Assembly: GCA_963524305.1 (NCBI GenBank)
Contig: CAURGH010000004.1
Coordinates: 1-64,000 of the forward strand
Origin: JABCPH02 sp963524305
GTDB taxonomy: Bacteria; Fusobacteriota; Fusobacteriia; Fusobacteriales; Leptotrichiaceae
Direction of reading: 5' to 3'
Length of the DNA: 64,000 nucleotides
Part shown: piece by piece, positions 26,948-36,280 of the stretch
Layout: each line of letters starts with the position of its first letter
Position numbering within the stretch: position 1 is the stretch's first letter
Notes under the pieces: generated by a model
The model's database searches: none
What the model was told of the DNA's origin: nothing
The model's input: the letters and a program-made list of their open reading frames with translations, nothing else
Position numbers and translations under genes: made by a program

Positions 26948-26976
26948 ATTATACTCCTTTTCTAAAAAAATGTCAA
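26948..26976 (-). promoter_or_regulatory. Promoter of dps
   Basis: On the minus strand: TTGACA (26976-26971), 17-bp spacer, TATAAT (26953-26948). The start point, near 26941, falls in the first operator box. Confidence 0.88.
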
Positions 26977-27132
26977 GGAATAAATAAAATTTTTTTTTTA
27001 AGAAATTATGAGTTATAATTATAGAGTAGAAAAGATTAATTAAAGTAAGATTTTTAAGATTGATAATTTTAAATAAAGTAAATTAATTAAAAGAAGATAG
27101 TAAAAATAGGAAAATACAGGAAGGAAAAGATT

Positions 27133-28590
27133 ATGGGAAAAGATAAATTTTATAAATTTTTAAATTCAGATAGATATCAATATACGGAAGCTGAAATTTA
27201 TTTTGAAAATGGATTGGAAAATCAGGTCGCAACATTTGATGTTTTTGTAAGGACTGAGAAAAAAAATGATTATGTTGTAGTTTATGGGATAAGAGAAGTT
27301 TTGGAATTGATTGATATTTTGAATGGAACAGATTATAAGACAAAAAAAGGGTATTTAAAAAAGTTGTTAGAGAATGAAGAACTGATAGAATACTTGGCGA
27401 ATATGAAATTTACGGGGAGTATAAAAGGTTTGAGAGATGGAGAGATTGTTTTTTCAAATGAACCAATTTTGACGATAACTGCTCCAATTATTCAAACAAA
27501 AATTTTGGAAACACCAATTTTGAATATATTAAACTATCAGATGCAGATTGCAAGTATTTCTTCACGGGTTGTTCGGGCAGCGAAAGGTCGAGGAGTTGTG
27601 TTTTTTGGGACACGGAGAATACAAGGGTTTGAGTCATCAATGTCAGCTGTGAAAGCGACGTATGTTACTGGAAATGTTTCTCATTCAAATTTAATGGGAG
27701 AATATTATTACAATTTAAAAAGCATTGGAACGATGACACATTCGTATATTCAGAGTTTTGGAGCGACTAGAAATTCTGAATACGAGGCGTTTGAAGCGTT
27801 TATAAAAGTTCATAAAGAAAAAAAACGATCGTTGATTATGTTAATTGATACGTATGATACGTTGAAAATTGGAATAAAAAATGCTGTGAAAGCGTTTAAG
27901 AATAATGGAATTGATGATAATTATGGTGGAATTTATGGAATAAGAATTGATTCTGGTGATTTAGCAGAAACTTCAAAAGCATGTAGAAAAATTTTGAAGG
28001 AAAATGGTTTTGAGAAGGCACATATTATTTTGACAAGTGGATTGGATGATAAGAAAATCGAAAAATTGTTTGAAAATGGAGCAGAAGTTGATAGTTTTGG
28101 AGTGGGAGATATTTTTGCAATGCCTCCTAAAATGTTAACAACAGTGTATAAAATGGCGAAGATTAATGATGAAAATGTTATGAAAATTTCAGGAGATAGG
28201 GAGAAAATGTCGTATCCTGGTGATAAGGAAATCTATCGATTGGAAAAAGGTGAAGAAGGGAATTGTGAAAAAGAATTTGAGGACTTGGTGATTTTAGAGG
28301 AAGAAAGAGAATTATTTGAAGATACAGCGATTGAGGGAATTAAGAAAAATAGGATAACAGTAGATTTTATAGAAAAAGGAATTAAAAATGAAGGAAATTA
28401 CAAGTTGTTAGAGTTGGAAGAGGCAAAAAAATATTATGAAAGCAATTTGAAATATTTGGATATGTTGGAAAATAAAGGAGAATATTTTTCTGAGAAAAAA
28501 TGTGCAGAAAAGCATGAAATAGTGAAATTTTCAGAGAAGTTAGAGAATGTTAGAAATAGTATTTTGGAAAAAATTAGAGAGGAGAACTAA
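27133..28590 (+). CDS. pncB: Nicotinate phosphoribosyltransferase
   Basis: Converts nicotinate and PRPP to nicotinate mononucleotide in NAD salvage. 485 residues with the family's YTEAEIYFENG start, FTGSIKGLRDGEIVFSNEPIL, FGTRRIQGFESSMSAVKATYVTG, GTMTHSYIQSFG (phosphoribosyl site), and RIDSGDLAETSKACRK with HIILTSGLDDKKI for the PRPP/phosphate loop. Possible substrate cross-reaction with nicotinamide is not expected for this class. A 24-bp gap separates it from cobS, so it may head that gene group. Confidence 0.94.
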   Translation: MGKDKFYKFLNSDRYQYTEAEIYFENGLENQVATFDVFVRTEKKNDYVVVYGIREVLELIDILNGTDYKTKKGYLKKLLENEELIEYLANMKFTGSIKGLRDGEIVFSNEPILTITAPIIQTKILETPILNILNYQMQIASISSRVVRAAKGRGVVFFGTRRIQGFESSMSAVKATYVTGNVSHSNLMGEYYYNLKSIGTMTHSYIQSFGATRNSEYEAFEAFIKVHKEKKRSLIMLIDTYDTLKIGIKNAVKAFKNNGIDDNYGGIYGIRIDSGDLAETSKACRKILKENGFEKAHIILTSGLDDKKIEKLFENGAEVDSFGVGDIFAMPPKMLTTVYKMAKINDENVMKISGDREKMSYPGDKEIYRLEKGEEGNCEKEFEDLVILEEERELFEDTAIEGIKKNRITVDFIEKGIKNEGNYKLLELEEAKKYYESNLKYLDMLENKGEYFSEKKCAEKHEIVKFSEKLENVRNSILEKIREEN

Positions 28591-28614
28591 TAATTTTGGA
28601 TTGTTAGAAAGATT

Positions 28615-29373
28615 ATGTGGAAAATAATAGAACAATTTTTAATTTTAATACAGTTCATGACACGAATACCAGTGTTTGTCAAGATAGATTATAGCAATGA
28701 GAAATTAGGAAAGTCAATGAAATTTTTCCCATTGATAGGAATGATTGTAGGTTTGATATTATTTGGTGCAAGTATTGTTTTTTGTAAAGTTATTGGCATG
28801 GAACCATTACAGCGACAGATAGTGGCTTTTCTAATAATTCTTGTGGAAATTTTTGTTGTTGGAATTATTCATTTAGATGGATTGGCAGATACTTTTGATG
28901 CACTATTTAGTTATGCAACAAAGGAGAAAATGCTTGAAATAATGAAAGATTCACGAGTTGGAACGAATGGTGCTGTTGTGCTGATTTTGTATTTTATTGC
29001 GAAAATATTGTTGATTTCGGAAATTTTGTCGGTTGATGGAAGGTATTTGATAATTTATCCGATTTTGGCGAGATTATCAACTTCGATGAATGCTGGGTTG
29101 GGTGAATATGCTCGAAAAACAGGAATGAGCAACGGAATAATTGATGAAAATGGATTAAAAGAAGCGATTTTTTCAATAATTTTATCGACAATTTTAGTAG
29201 TTATTATAAAAGGTGTAAAAGGTATAATTATTACAGTAATTGCAATTTTATTCATTCTGTTTTTTATGAGAAATGTTAAAAAGAAAATTAATGGGATAAC
29301 TGGTGATACAATGGGCGCTTCGCTTGAATTGGTGAATTTAATCGTGTTAATGACAGGTGTTATTTTGAAATAA
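28615..29373 (+). CDS. cobS: Adenosylcobinamide-GDP ribazoletransferase
   Basis: Inner-membrane enzyme that joins alpha-ribazole to adenosylcobinamide-GDP in the last steps of cobalamin assembly. 252 residues with five to six hydrophobic helices. The metal-binding motif GIIHLDGLADTFDALFSYATKEKMLEIMKDSRVGTNG is the CobS signature. TRIPVFVKIDYS near the start and the C-terminal GITGDTMGASLELVNL stretch are also conserved. The neighbouring cobC-like phosphatase gene supports this. Confidence 0.94.
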   Translation: MWKIIEQFLILIQFMTRIPVFVKIDYSNEKLGKSMKFFPLIGMIVGLILFGASIVFCKVIGMEPLQRQIVAFLIILVEIFVVGIIHLDGLADTFDALFSYATKEKMLEIMKDSRVGTNGAVVLILYFIAKILLISEILSVDGRYLIIYPILARLSTSMNAGLGEYARKTGMSNGIIDENGLKEAIFSIILSTILVVIIKGVKGIIITVIAILFILFFMRNVKKKINGITGDTMGASLELVNLIVLMTGVILK

Positions 29374-29505
29374 GACTGAGGAAATTTTTTCTTTGACTTT
29401 GAAAGTGAATAGTGATAACATATTGAAAGTAAAAGGTATTTTTGAAAATAAATTAGAGTGGAAATTTGAATTAAGAAATTTCAAAATTTGAAGAAAGGAA
29501 AGAAA

Positions 29506-30135
29506 ATGAGTGAAATATACGAAAAAAGCACAGAAATTATTTTTGTAAGACATGGACAGACAGATTTTAATAAACAAAGGTTATATTTTGGTCATTTGGA
29601 TCCGGAATTAAATGAAACAGGGATTAGTCAATTAAAAAATACAAGAAAACTTTTGCATAAATTGGAGAAAAATATATCGAAAGTGTATTCGAGTGATTTA
29701 AAAAGATGTGTTGAAAGTATGAAATTGCTAGAAATTGATGATAAAGTAGAGAAAATTTTGACTGAAGATTTACGGGAAATGAATTTTGGTGTTTTGGAAG
29801 GAAAGACTTTTGAAGAAGCTAAAGAAGAATTTCCAGGATTTGTTGAAAATTTGAAGAATAATTGGAAGAAATTGAGATTCGATGGATCGGAGAGTGTTGA
29901 AGATTTATATTTTCGGGTGTCAGATAAATTATCTAAAATTGCTGAGGAAAATAAAGGAAAGAAAATTTTAATTGTAGCTCATGCGGGTGTGATTCAGTGT
30001 TTGATAAGCTATTATTTGTTCAACTCGCTAGATGGGTATTGGAAATTTAAAATTGATAATGGGTCAATATCAAAATTGAATATTAATTCTGATGGATTTT
30101 CATATTTTGAGTATGTAAATTGTGTTTTGATGTAG
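29506..30135 (+). CDS. cobC: Histidine-phosphatase family protein, probable alpha-ribazole phosphatase
   Basis: Branch-1 histidine phosphatase, 209 residues. The catalytic RHG motif is at residues 15-17 (FVRHGQTDFN). Further conserved residues lie in YSSDLKRCVES (second Arg), LREMNFGVLEGKT (Glu), and VAHAGVIQCL (second His). The family also contains phosphoglycerate mutases and other phosphatases. The call as alpha-ribazole-phosphate phosphatase rests on its place directly after cobS. I use ATG 29506 with AAAGGAAAG upstream; an in-frame TTG at 29488 would overlap that site. Confidence 0.8.
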   Translation: MSEIYEKSTEIIFVRHGQTDFNKQRLYFGHLDPELNETGISQLKNTRKLLHKLEKNISKVYSSDLKRCVESMKLLEIDDKVEKILTEDLREMNFGVLEGKTFEEAKEEFPGFVENLKNNWKKLRFDGSESVEDLYFRVSDKLSKIAEENKGKKILIVAHAGVIQCLISYYLFNSLDGYWKFKIDNGSISKLNINSDGFSYFEYVNCVLM

Positions 30136-30197
30136 TTTTGGATTTTTTAAAAATTATAAATTTAGTAAATTAAAAATAAAAAAATTAGGAGGTAGAA

Positions 30198-30674
30198 ATG
30201 TTTTTTCCAGTGTTTATTGATTTAGAAGGAAGAGAAGTGTTAGTTATAGGAGCTGGGAAAGTAGCTCACAAAAAAATAAAAAAATTGGTGGAATATGGTC
30301 CAAAAATAACAGTCTATTCTAAGGAAGTTAAGAATGAAGAAATTTCAAAATTTGAAAATGTGAAAATTATTTTGGAAGATGTGAAAGCTGATAGTGAAAA
30401 AATCGAAAAATTAGTTGAAAATTATGCGCTTGTAGTTGCAGCGACTGATAATGTTGATTTAAATGAATTGATAGCAGAAGTTTGTATTAGAAAAAATATT
30501 TTGGTAAATAATGTTTCGTCTAAAACAAAGATGAATGCAATGTTTGGTGGAATTGTAAAAAATGATGAGTTTCAAATAGCAGTTTCTACGAATGGTGTTA
30601 ATTGTAAAAGATCCAGAGCTATGAAAAGTAGAGTTCAGAAAGTTTTGGATGAAGTAGAAAATTTAGGGAAATAA
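30198..30674 (+). CDS. Precorrin-2 dehydrogenase / sirohydrochlorin ferrochelatase-like protein
   Basis: NAD-dependent oxidation of precorrin-2 to sirohydrochlorin. 158 residues, equivalent to the N-terminal half of CysG or to yeast Met8p. VLVIGAGKVAHKKIKKLVEYG is the Rossmann motif. VVAATDNVDLNELIAEVCIRKNILVNNV includes the conserved Asp in the AATD loop. GIVKNDEFQIAVSTNGVNCKRSRAMKSRV matches the dimerisation/substrate part (usually IS T.G.SP..A). The Cys-Lys-Arg-Ser-Arg at the SP..A position is slightly unusual. The gene sits between cobC and hemB, consistent with a role in cobalamin or siroheme synthesis. Confidence 0.88.
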   Translation: MFFPVFIDLEGREVLVIGAGKVAHKKIKKLVEYGPKITVYSKEVKNEEISKFENVKIILEDVKADSEKIEKLVENYALVVAATDNVDLNELIAEVCIRKNILVNNVSSKTKMNAMFGGIVKNDEFQIAVSTNGVNCKRSRAMKSRVQKVLDEVENLGK

Positions 30675-30697
30675 TTTTTTTAGAAAAGGTGATTGAA

Positions 30698-31672
30698 ATG
30701 TATAAAAGACATAGAAAATTGAGAACTAGTGAGGTTATGCGAAATTTAGTGAAAGATGTTTATGTGTCAAAGGAAGATTTGATTTATCCAATTTTTGTGG
30801 AAGAGGGAGAAAATATTAAGAATGAAATTGAATCAATGCCTGGAATTTTTAGATATTCATTGGATAGAATTGACGAAGAATTGGATGCCTTGGTGGAATT
30901 AGGGATAAATTCAATTTTGTTATTTGGGATACCTAAGCATAAGGATGAATGTGCAACTGAAAGTTACAAAGAAGATGGAGTCATTCAAAATGCAATTCGA
31001 TATATTAAAAAAAATTATCCTAATTTTTTGATTATTGGAGATGTTTGTTGTTGTGAATATACGAGTCATGGGCATTGTGGAATTTTAGATGAAAATGGTT
31101 ATGTGAAAAATGATGAAACATTGGAAGTTCTAGGAAAGATAGCGTTGTCATATGCAAGAGCAGGAGTAGATGTAATTGCACCATCTGATATGATGGATGG
31201 AAGAATTCAAAAAATTTCTCAAGTTCTTGAAAAAAATGGTTTTCACAACGTGGCATTGATGTCTTATGCGGTTAAGTATTCATCAGCATTTTATGGTCCT
31301 TTTAGAGATGCAGCAGATTCTGCACCAAAATTTGGGAATAGAAAAACTTATCAAATGGATTTTAGATATTCAAAAGATGCGATTGATGAAGTTAGAGAGG
31401 ATTTGAAACAAGGAGCAGATTTTGTAATTGTGAAACCAGCTTTGTCTTATTTGGATGTTATGCAAAAAGTGAGCAATAATTTTAATGTACCGGTGATAGC
31501 TTACAGTGTTTCTGGAGAATATTCGATGACGAAAGCTGCCGCCTTGAAAGGATGGATTGATGAAAAAGCAATTGTTATGGAACAAATGTATGCTTTCAAA
31601 AGAGCTGGAGCAAATGCTATTATTACTTATTATGCAAAAGATGTGGCAAAATATTTAAATGAATTAGACTAA
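30698..31672 (+). CDS. hemB: Porphobilinogen synthase (delta-aminolevulinate dehydratase)
   Basis: Condenses two delta-aminolevulinates to porphobilinogen. 324 residues. The catalytic Zn site is visible as GDVCCCEYTSHGHCG, a Cys-rich (zinc-type) version. The Schiff-base lysines are in MSYAVKYSSAFYGPFRDAADS and FVIVKPALSYLDV. AYSVSGEYSM is the conserved C-terminal motif. I start at ATG 30698, which has AAAGGTG upstream, not at the in-frame GTG at 30689. The cob neighbours suggest that the porphobilinogen may feed corrin rather than heme. Confidence 0.96.
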   Translation: MYKRHRKLRTSEVMRNLVKDVYVSKEDLIYPIFVEEGENIKNEIESMPGIFRYSLDRIDEELDALVELGINSILLFGIPKHKDECATESYKEDGVIQNAIRYIKKNYPNFLIIGDVCCCEYTSHGHCGILDENGYVKNDETLEVLGKIALSYARAGVDVIAPSDMMDGRIQKISQVLEKNGFHNVALMSYAVKYSSAFYGPFRDAADSAPKFGNRKTYQMDFRYSKDAIDEVREDLKQGADFVIVKPALSYLDVMQKVSNNFNVPVIAYSVSGEYSMTKAAALKGWIDEKAIVMEQMYAFKRAGANAIITYYAKDVAKYLNELD

Positions 31673-31786
31673 AAAATTCAAAAAAAGATACATAATTTTT
31701 GGAAAATATGGTAAAATGTAGCGAAGAAAATTAGAAAAAATTTGAAAGGAGAGCATAAAAGATTAAAGTTTTATGCAAAAGAATTT

Positions 31787-32680
31787 ATGAAAAAAAAGAT
31801 ATTATCAGTTTTTTTATTTTTGGCTACAACTTTAGCGGTTAATGCAGCACAACCGAAAAAACCAGCCAAAGCAAGCAAAACAAGTACAACAGTAAATGCA
31901 CAAAGCAATCAAAATCAACAATATATGGATGTTTTGAAACAACAAATGCAAAATGCTGGAATTAAAAAATCTTCAATTTCAAGTTATGAGAAAGCTACAA
32001 ATTCTAAACAAGAGTTAGAAAAAGAGAAACTTTATAAAAAAGCAATAAAAGAAGATGAAAAAAATATATACGCATACAATGATTTAGGAGTTTTGTATAT
32101 TAATCAAAAAAAATTTCAAGAAGCAGCTAACATTTTGGAAGAATCATTGAAATATTTTAATAGAAATACATCAATTTATCAAAATTTATTGTTAGCATAT
32201 AGAGGTTCTAATAATGCTCAAGGGTATGCAAATACTGTTGCCAAGATGGTAAACAATTTACCTGAATACCCAGATGGATACAGTTTAGGTGCTAATATTT
32301 TGATTGAAAGAGGACAATATGCACAAGCAGTACCTTATTTGGAAAAATTGGCATCAATTTATGAAACTGGAAATTTGAATGGAATTACAGAATATGCTCA
32401 AAATAGAAATGTATACTTGAATAATACATATGCATTGTTAATTGTTACACTTGTAAATGCTAAACAAACTCAAAAAGCAATAGATACGTTTGTTGCCAAG
32501 AGAGAATTTATGAAACAAATTAATCCAGGAAATGATAGTCAAATACTGGAAATGTTAAAAAAAGTTAATGAAGAATTTAAAATAAATAAACAAGTTTATG
32601 AAAGTAATTTAAGAAAATTACAACTTCCTATACCAACAACAGGGGAAACAAAACCAACAGGTAAAAAAAGAAGAAAATAA
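31787..32680 (+). CDS. Exported tetratricopeptide-repeat protein
   Basis: 298 residues with a Sec signal peptide (KKKILSVFLFLATTLAVNAA), then a low-complexity Lys/Thr/Gln linker, and several TPR-like helix pairs: EKNIYAYNDLGVLYINQKKFQEAANILEESLKYF, then NTSIYQNLLLAYRG and YPDGYSLGANILIERGQYAQAVPYLEKL. TPR proteins act as periplasmic or outer-membrane scaffolds; the partner is unknown. I chose the Met at 31787 because the signal peptide begins there. An in-frame TTG at 31742 is possible but would add a hydrophilic extension. The C-terminus is basic (GKKRRK). Confidence 0.8.
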   Translation: MKKKILSVFLFLATTLAVNAAQPKKPAKASKTSTTVNAQSNQNQQYMDVLKQQMQNAGIKKSSISSYEKATNSKQELEKEKLYKKAIKEDEKNIYAYNDLGVLYINQKKFQEAANILEESLKYFNRNTSIYQNLLLAYRGSNNAQGYANTVAKMVNNLPEYPDGYSLGANILIERGQYAQAVPYLEKLASIYETGNLNGITEYAQNRNVYLNNTYALLIVTLVNAKQTQKAIDTFVAKREFMKQINPGNDSQILEMLKKVNEEFKINKQVYESNLRKLQLPIPTTGETKPTGKKRRK

Positions 32681-32691
32681 ATAAAAAATCA

Positions 32692-32742
32692 AAAATCTTT
32701 TATGTTAGAATGGATAAATTTCCTTTTGACATAAAAGATTTT
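32692..32742 (+). terminator. Terminator-like inverted repeat overlapping the trkA promoter
   Basis: Perfect 14-bp arms AAAATCTTTTATGT (32692-32705) and ACATAAAAGATTTT (32729-32742) with a 23-nt loop, ending in an A/T run. It can end the TPR transcript. Its right arm overlaps the -35 box of the trkA promoter. Confidence 0.7.
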
Positions 32743-32754
32743 AAATTTTATAAA
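32726..32754 (+). promoter_or_regulatory. Promoter of trkA-trkH
   Basis: TTGACA at 32726-32731, 17-bp spacer, TATAAA at 32749-32754. Its -35 box begins inside the terminator hairpin of the preceding gene. Confidence 0.75.
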
Positions 32755-32800
32755 AATAATTAATGAAAGATTAATAATATAGAATAGAAAAGAGGTAAAA

Positions 32801-34153
32801 ATGCAAATAGTTGTAGTAGGTGCTGGTGTCGTGGGAGAAGCAATTTGTAAGGAATTGTCTGAAGAAGGACACGACATTGTACTAATTGAGCAAAAAGAGG
32901 AAGTTCTGAATAGATTGGTGGAAAATCATGATATTACAGGATTGGTAGGAAATGGTGCTTCATATGAGAATTTATTAGAAGCTGGAGTGAATCATGCAGA
33001 TATTTTTATCGCAGTAACTGAAGCTGATGAATTGAATATTATTTCGTGTATAATTGCTAGAAAATTGGGTGCAAAATATACGATGGCAAGGGTTAGAAAT
33101 CCAGAATACAGTACGGACATGAAATTCGTTAGAGATGAATTGGGAATTTCAAGAATGTTGAATCCGGAGCAAGAAACAGCAAGAAGTATTGTTAATAAAT
33201 TAAAATTCCCTGATGCTTCAGGAGTTGAAGAGTTTTTCATGGGAAAAGCAAATATTATATCTTTGAGAATTAATGAAGGAAGTAAATTGTTAGGTGTAAA
33301 AATTAAAGATATAGAATTTAAGATACAAGATAGAGTTTTGATCTGTATTATTGAAAGAAAAGAGAGAATTTTTATTCCAAATGGAGAAATAAAATTGGAA
33401 TTAGGAGATTCAATTTCGGTAATTGGTACTTTAGAAGCGGTTTCTAAATTTTATAACAGATTAGGATATAAAACTCGTTATGTTACTTCGTCGATGATTA
33501 TTGGTGGAGGAATGATTTCTCACTATTTGGTGGAAAAATTAATGAAAAACGATGTTCAAGTAAAAGTAGTAGAAAAAAGTGAGAAAAGAACAGATAAGTT
33601 AAGTGAAAAGTATCCAAAAGCAGAAATTATTCGTGGGAAAGAAACAGATCAAGAATTTCTTATAAGTGAAGGAATAAAAAATTATGATTCAGTTGTGACC
33701 TTGACAGATAAAGATGAAGAAAATATGATAATTTCAATGTTTGCTAAAGCGGTTACTGATGCAAAAGTAATAACAAAAATGAATAGCACTTTATTATTGC
33801 CAATTTTGGAAAACCAAAATCTAAACGCAGCAGTTGTTCCTAAAAAAATTATTACAGATATAATTGTCAGAGTAGTTCGTTCTAAGTCTAATACAAGAGG
33901 ATCAAAAATGAATACACTTTATAGAATGTGTGACAATAAAGTAGAAGTTATTATCTTTGAAATAAATGGTAACAGTAAAGCGCTGAATATTCCTTTAAGA
34001 GACTTAAATATAAAGTCAAATTACTTAATAGCTTGTATTTCTAGAGGAAATGAGATTATTTATCCAGGTGGAAATGATGTTATTTTAGAAAATGATAGAG
34101 TTATGGTAGTAACAACTAAAAAAGCAACAGAAGTATTTGATGATATTATATAA
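32801..34153 (+). CDS. trkA: Trk potassium-uptake regulatory subunit TrkA
   Basis: Cytoplasmic NAD(H)-binding regulator of the TrkH channel. 450 residues with two RCK modules. The first Rossmann motif is VVVGAGVVGEAICKEL at 3-18, with the acidic end of strand 2 (VLIEQKE). The second begins IIGGGMISHYLVEKLMKN near 230. Each is followed by a TrkA-C domain (residues about 140-220 and 370-450). This is the duplicated, full-length TrkA form. It is followed after 25 bases by trkH. Confidence 0.95.
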   Translation: MQIVVVGAGVVGEAICKELSEEGHDIVLIEQKEEVLNRLVENHDITGLVGNGASYENLLEAGVNHADIFIAVTEADELNIISCIIARKLGAKYTMARVRNPEYSTDMKFVRDELGISRMLNPEQETARSIVNKLKFPDASGVEEFFMGKANIISLRINEGSKLLGVKIKDIEFKIQDRVLICIIERKERIFIPNGEIKLELGDSISVIGTLEAVSKFYNRLGYKTRYVTSSMIIGGGMISHYLVEKLMKNDVQVKVVEKSEKRTDKLSEKYPKAEIIRGKETDQEFLISEGIKNYDSVVTLTDKDEENMIISMFAKAVTDAKVITKMNSTLLLPILENQNLNAAVVPKKIITDIIVRVVRSKSNTRGSKMNTLYRMCDNKVEVIIFEINGNSKALNIPLRDLNIKSNYLIACISRGNEIIYPGGNDVILENDRVMVVTTKKATEVFDDII

Positions 34154-34178
34154 AATTAGAAAAATATAGGAGAAAAAA

Positions 34179-35627
34179 ATGAATAAAAAAATGATAGCCT
34201 TTATAACAGGTAAAATAATGATTTTAGAGGCATATTTAATGATTTTACCACTAATAATCTCTTTTATTTACAAAGAAGACCTTCTTCATAAAGGAGCATA
34301 TTTTGGGGTAATAGCGTTATTATTGATACTAGGGAATGTTTTTTCAATAAAGCTTCCGAAAGATAATTTTATTCGAGGTAGAGAAGGTTTTGTAATAGTA
34401 TCGTTATCGTGGATTTTGATGTCCGTTTTTGGAGCATTACCGTTTGTTATTACAAAGGAAATACCGTCATTTATTGATGCTTTCTTTGAGGTTGTAAGTG
34501 GATTCACGACGACAGGTTCGAGTATAATTCCTGATTTGAATGTATTGAGCCATTCTAATTTGTTTTGGCGTAGCTTTACTCACTTTGTAGGAGGAATGGG
34601 AGTGCTAGTTTTAGCATTAGCAGTTTTTCCAAAATATTCTTCTAGTTCGGTTCACATTATGAAAGCCGAAGTTCCAGGACCTACATTTGGTAAGTTAGTA
34701 TCAAAATTATCATCTACAGCAAGAGTATTATATTATATTTATATCGTAATGACGATAGTGGTAATTGTTTTGTTAATGTTTGGAGGTCTTGATTTGTTTG
34801 AGTCTTCATTATTGGCATTTGGGACTGCTGGAACAGGTGGTTTTGGTGTAAGAAATGGAAGTATTTTGCCGTATCATAGTGCTTATATTGAAATGGTTTT
34901 AGCAATTGGAATGTTAGTGTTTGGAGTAAACTTTAATATTTACTATTTCATTTTGATTGGAAAAGTTAAAGAAGTTGTAAAAAATGAGGAATTAAAATAC
35001 TATTTGATAATTGTATTTGTAAGTATTGCGTTAATTGTAATGAATATTGCTTCAAAATATCAATCAATTTGGCAATGTATAAGAGATGTGTTATTCACGG
35101 TTTCATCAATAATAACAACAACTGGATATTCAACAGCAGATTTTGGGAAATGGCCGTTATTTTCGCAGGCAATTTTGCTATTAGTAATGTTCTTTGGAGC
35201 GTGTGCTGGTTCGACAGCTGGGGGATTGAAAATTTCGAGAGTTATTATGATGGCAAAAATGTATGTTGCAGAAATTAGACAAATGATAAGTCCAAATAGA
35301 GTGATAACAGTAAAATATGAAGACAAGCCACTTAGTGCAAAAATGCAAAAAAATGTAGCTGTATATTTCGTAGTGTACATGATTTTATTTACAACGATGT
35401 TGTTAATTGTATCGTTTTCATTAGGAGATTTTATGACGGCTTTCAGTGCAGTTGCAGCGACATTTAATAATATTGGGCCTGGTTTAGGGAAGGTTGGTCC
35501 TGCATATAGTTTTGCCGATCTAAATAATGTATCCAAAGTTGTATTGAGTTTTGGAATGTTGGCAGGAAGATTGGAAATATTCCCTATGTTAATATTATTT
35601 GCACCAGCTACTTGGAGATTGAAATAA
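34179..35627 (+). CDS. trkH: Trk/Ktr-type potassium channel subunit TrkH
   Basis: K+-conducting membrane subunit, 482 residues with about ten membrane segments and four P-loops. Filter-type sequences are visible: FTTTGSS, AGTGGFG, STTTGYS-like (ITTTGYSTADFG) and FNNIGPG. The SK/HK family pattern fits TrkH rather than KtrB by length. It forms a two-gene operon with trkA. The last residues (FPMLILFAPATWRLK) match the family's C-terminus. Confidence 0.95.
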   Translation: MNKKMIAFITGKIMILEAYLMILPLIISFIYKEDLLHKGAYFGVIALLLILGNVFSIKLPKDNFIRGREGFVIVSLSWILMSVFGALPFVITKEIPSFIDAFFEVVSGFTTTGSSIIPDLNVLSHSNLFWRSFTHFVGGMGVLVLALAVFPKYSSSSVHIMKAEVPGPTFGKLVSKLSSTARVLYYIYIVMTIVVIVLLMFGGLDLFESSLLAFGTAGTGGFGVRNGSILPYHSAYIEMVLAIGMLVFGVNFNIYYFILIGKVKEVVKNEELKYYLIIVFVSIALIVMNIASKYQSIWQCIRDVLFTVSSIITTTGYSTADFGKWPLFSQAILLLVMFFGACAGSTAGGLKISRVIMMAKMYVAEIRQMISPNRVITVKYEDKPLSAKMQKNVAVYFVVYMILFTTMLLIVSFSLGDFMTAFSAVAATFNNIGPGLGKVGPAYSFADLNNVSKVVLSFGMLAGRLEIFPMLILFAPATWRLK

Positions 35628-35665
35628 ATTTTTTAAATTCCTTTTTTTAAATTTCAATATAAAGA

Positions 35666-35694
35666 TTGACATTGTTACAAAAATGTAATAAAAT
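35666..35694 (+). promoter_or_regulatory. Promoter of tpx with TTACA-type repeat in the spacer
   Basis: TTGACA at 35666-35671, 17-bp spacer, TAAAAT at 35689-35694. The spacer holds TTACA then TGTAA (an AT-rich inverted repeat), which shares its TTACAA half-site with the dps operator boxes. Confidence 0.7.
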
Positions 35695-35739
35695 AATAGT
35701 GAAGGATGTTTGTATATGAAAATATAGGAGGAATTAATA

Positions 35740-36255
35740 ATGAGAGAAATAAAAGATAAAGTGACTTTTAAAGGGAATCCAGTAACAATTGTTGGAGAGG
35801 AAGTAAAAGTTGGAGAAAAGGCAAGAGATTTTACAGTGTTGGCAAGTGATTTGAGAGAAGTAAAATTAAGTGATTATGCAGGTAAAGTAGTTGTAATTAC
35901 AGTATTCCCGTCGGTTGATACAAGTGTTTGTGCATTACAACTTGCGAAATTTAATCAAGAGGCAACGAATTTTAGTGACGATGTTCAATTGTTGACAATT
36001 TCTGTTGATTTGCCATTTGCATTAAGAAGATATTGTGCAGATAAAGGAATAAAAAATGCATTAACAGCATCAGATCACAAAGATTTAGATTTTGGATTAA
36101 AATATGGATTTGTAATTAAAGAGTTAAGATTGTTGACTAGAGGAACAATTATTGTGGATAAAGAAGGAATTATCAGATATGTAGAGTATGTTCCGGAAGT
36201 AGGACAAGAACCTAATTATGATGCAGCTTTAGAAGTTGTTAAAAAATTAGTTTAA
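35740..36255 (+). CDS. tpx: Thiol peroxidase Tpx (atypical 2-Cys peroxiredoxin)
   Basis: Reduces H2O2 and organic peroxides using thioredoxin. 171 residues. The peroxidatic site is FPSVDTSVC with Cys64, and the resolving Cys99 is in FALRRYCADKGI, spaced as in Tpx. VTFKGNPVTIVGEEVKVGEKARDF is the family start. AGGAGG lies just before the ATG. It has its own promoter and terminator and probably belongs to the peroxide defence set with dps. Confidence 0.96.
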   Translation: MREIKDKVTFKGNPVTIVGEEVKVGEKARDFTVLASDLREVKLSDYAGKVVVITVFPSVDTSVCALQLAKFNQEATNFSDDVQLLTISVDLPFALRRYCADKGIKNALTASDHKDLDFGLKYGFVIKELRLLTRGTIIVDKEGIIRYVEYVPEVGQEPNYDAALEVVKKLV

Positions 36256-36280
36256 AATAAAATTCAAATGATAAATGTAT

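Noticed and set aside
35069..35278. 69-codon plus-strand frame inside trkH
   Set aside because: Fully inside the trkH gene in another frame; no start signal.
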